Origin: VYFG01 sp965204165
GTDB taxonomy: Bacteria > Pseudomonadota > Gammaproteobacteria > Arenicellales > Poriferihabitantaceae
NCBI GenBank assembly: GCA_965204165.1
Contig: OZ241969.1
Location: 992,001-1,056,000, forward strand
Reading direction: 5' to 3'
DNA length: 64,000 nt
How positions within the stretch are numbered: position 1 is the stretch's first letter; each line of letters begins with the position of its first letter. Shown here one piece after another: positions 63,201 through 64,000 of the stretch. The position numbers and the translations under genes were made by a program. The notes under the pieces were generated by a model. The model was given only the letters and a program-made list of their open reading frames with translations, had not been told where the DNA came from and ran no database searches.

Positions 63201-63992
63201 ATGATCGTCGAACAGGTCTGGACCGGTAACGCCTACCGCAATTTCAACTACCTCATCGCCTGTCCCGAAACCGGGGAGGCCCTCGCCATCGACCCCCTTG
63301 ATCATCGCAAGTGCCTGGGTCATGCGCGCGACCAGGGCTGGAACATCACCCAGGTCCTGAACACCCACCACCACGGGGACCACATCGGGGGCAACGCAAA
63401 AGTCATTGCGGCCACCGGGGCGAAGCTGCTCGCCCATGACGGCGCCCGCGACGCCATTCCCGGAATCGACACGGGACTCGGGGCCGGGGACGTGGTCAGG
63501 GTGGGCAAGACGGTTGATCTCGAGGTGCTGGATACGCCCGGCCACACCATGAGCCATATCTGCCTGCTGTCACGGACGGATACTCCCGCCCTGTTCTGCG
63601 GCGACACCCTCTTCAATGCCGGCGCCGGCAACTGCCACAGCGGCGGGCATCCGGTGGAGCTGTACCAGACCTTCGTGCGGCAACTGGCGGCGCTCGACGA
63701 GCGCACACGGATCTATCCCGGCCACGACTACCTGGAGAACAACCTGCGCTTTACCCTTGACCGCGAGCCCAACAACCGCCGGGCCCGGGAACTGCTGGAT
63801 TCAAACCCGAACTCGGACCCCGCCGACGCCGTAGTTACCACCATTGGCCAGGAAAAGGAAATCAACACCTTTTTCCGCCTGGAGAATCCCGAGGTCATCG
63901 CCCGCCTTTATGAGGTTTTCCCGGACATCGGCCCGAGCCCCGATGCCCGCACCGTGTTCGTGAAACTTCGTCAGCTGCGAAACGACTGGTAG
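63201..63992 (+). CDS. gloB: Hydroxyacylglutathione hydrolase (glyoxalase II)
   Basis: Encodes 263 residues. It hydrolyses S-lactoylglutathione in methylglyoxal detoxification. The metallo-beta-lactamase metal motif THHHGDHIGG, then CGDTLFNAGAG and YPGHDYLENN carry the di-metal ligands. Glutathione-contact residues are in the C-terminal helical part (EPNNRRARELL, NTFFRLENPEV). Full length with the stop at 63990-63992, just inside the window. Confidence 0.93.
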   Translation: MIVEQVWTGNAYRNFNYLIACPETGEALAIDPLDHRKCLGHARDQGWNITQVLNTHHHGDHIGGNAKVIAATGAKLLAHDGARDAIPGIDTGLGAGDVVRVGKTVDLEVLDTPGHTMSHICLLSRTDTPALFCGDTLFNAGAGNCHSGGHPVELYQTFVRQLAALDERTRIYPGHDYLENNLRFTLDREPNNRRARELLDSNPNSDPADAVVTTIGQEKEINTFFRLENPEVIARLYEVFPDIGPSPDARTVFVKLRQLRNDW

Positions 63993-64000
63993 GCGCGGCG

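Overview
The window looks like the chromosome of a high-GC gammaproteobacterium-like organism; I cannot name the species. The evidence is the divergent block rpsB-tsf-pyrH / map-glnD, an AmgK-type sugar kinase after glnD, ETF-ubiquinone oxidoreductase, purL, dapA and gloB. The core genes are intact. Between them lie accessory stretches full of insertion sequences, truncated genes and frameshifts, as in a genome that is actively losing genes.

Layout. 1-1019: start of a lipid-anchored S8 protease (runs off the left edge). 1371-2565: ATPase remnant cut by a decayed IS. 2593-3624: TbpB-like lipoprotein. 4878-9001: first MMPL transporter / oxidoreductase remnant / MpaB-like oxygenase cluster. 9024-10426: tyrosine recombinase gene between two direct repeats. 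12252-15265: nirK (Cu nitrite reductase), with an IS sitting between its start codon and its ribosome-binding site. 16247-18724: TonB-dependent receptor. 18889-22281: second MpaB-like cluster with a MMPL stump, a TPR protein and a GPP34-like protein, bounded by a 75-bp direct repeat that carries a terminator. 22284-22663: tandem promoter-like/terminator-like modules. 22684-26838: broken LysR gene, autotransporter tail, complete S8 autotransporter. 27071-34000: polyamine-type ABC transporter operon plus an IaaM-like flavin monooxygenase; the operon is broken by an IS in potA, a potB-potC fusion and a frameshift. 34133-36802: integrase, membrane-protein and toxin-antitoxin remnants. 37118-44658: housekeeping block. 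44959-50241: dioxygenase, SDR, GST, 2-hydroxyacid dehydrogenase and Rieske oxygenase. 50558-51727: broken HigBA and a MOSC protein. 51904-56586: argD and ETF-QO, separated by a second copy of the IS found in potA. 56679-63992: purL, dapA, an amidotransferase, a histidine phosphatase and gloB.

Three copies of one IS family (terminal repeat CAGCAATTCCCGC, 9-bp target duplications) and one copy of an unrelated IS (6-bp duplication) can be delimited to the base. The most unusual observations are the recombinase gene between its repeats, the nirK insertion, the promoter/terminator modules, the two decayed paralogous MpaB/MMPL clusters and the very long Lys/Glu/Ala-rich tail on ribosomal protein S2. 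No tRNA, rRNA or CRISPR array was recognised.
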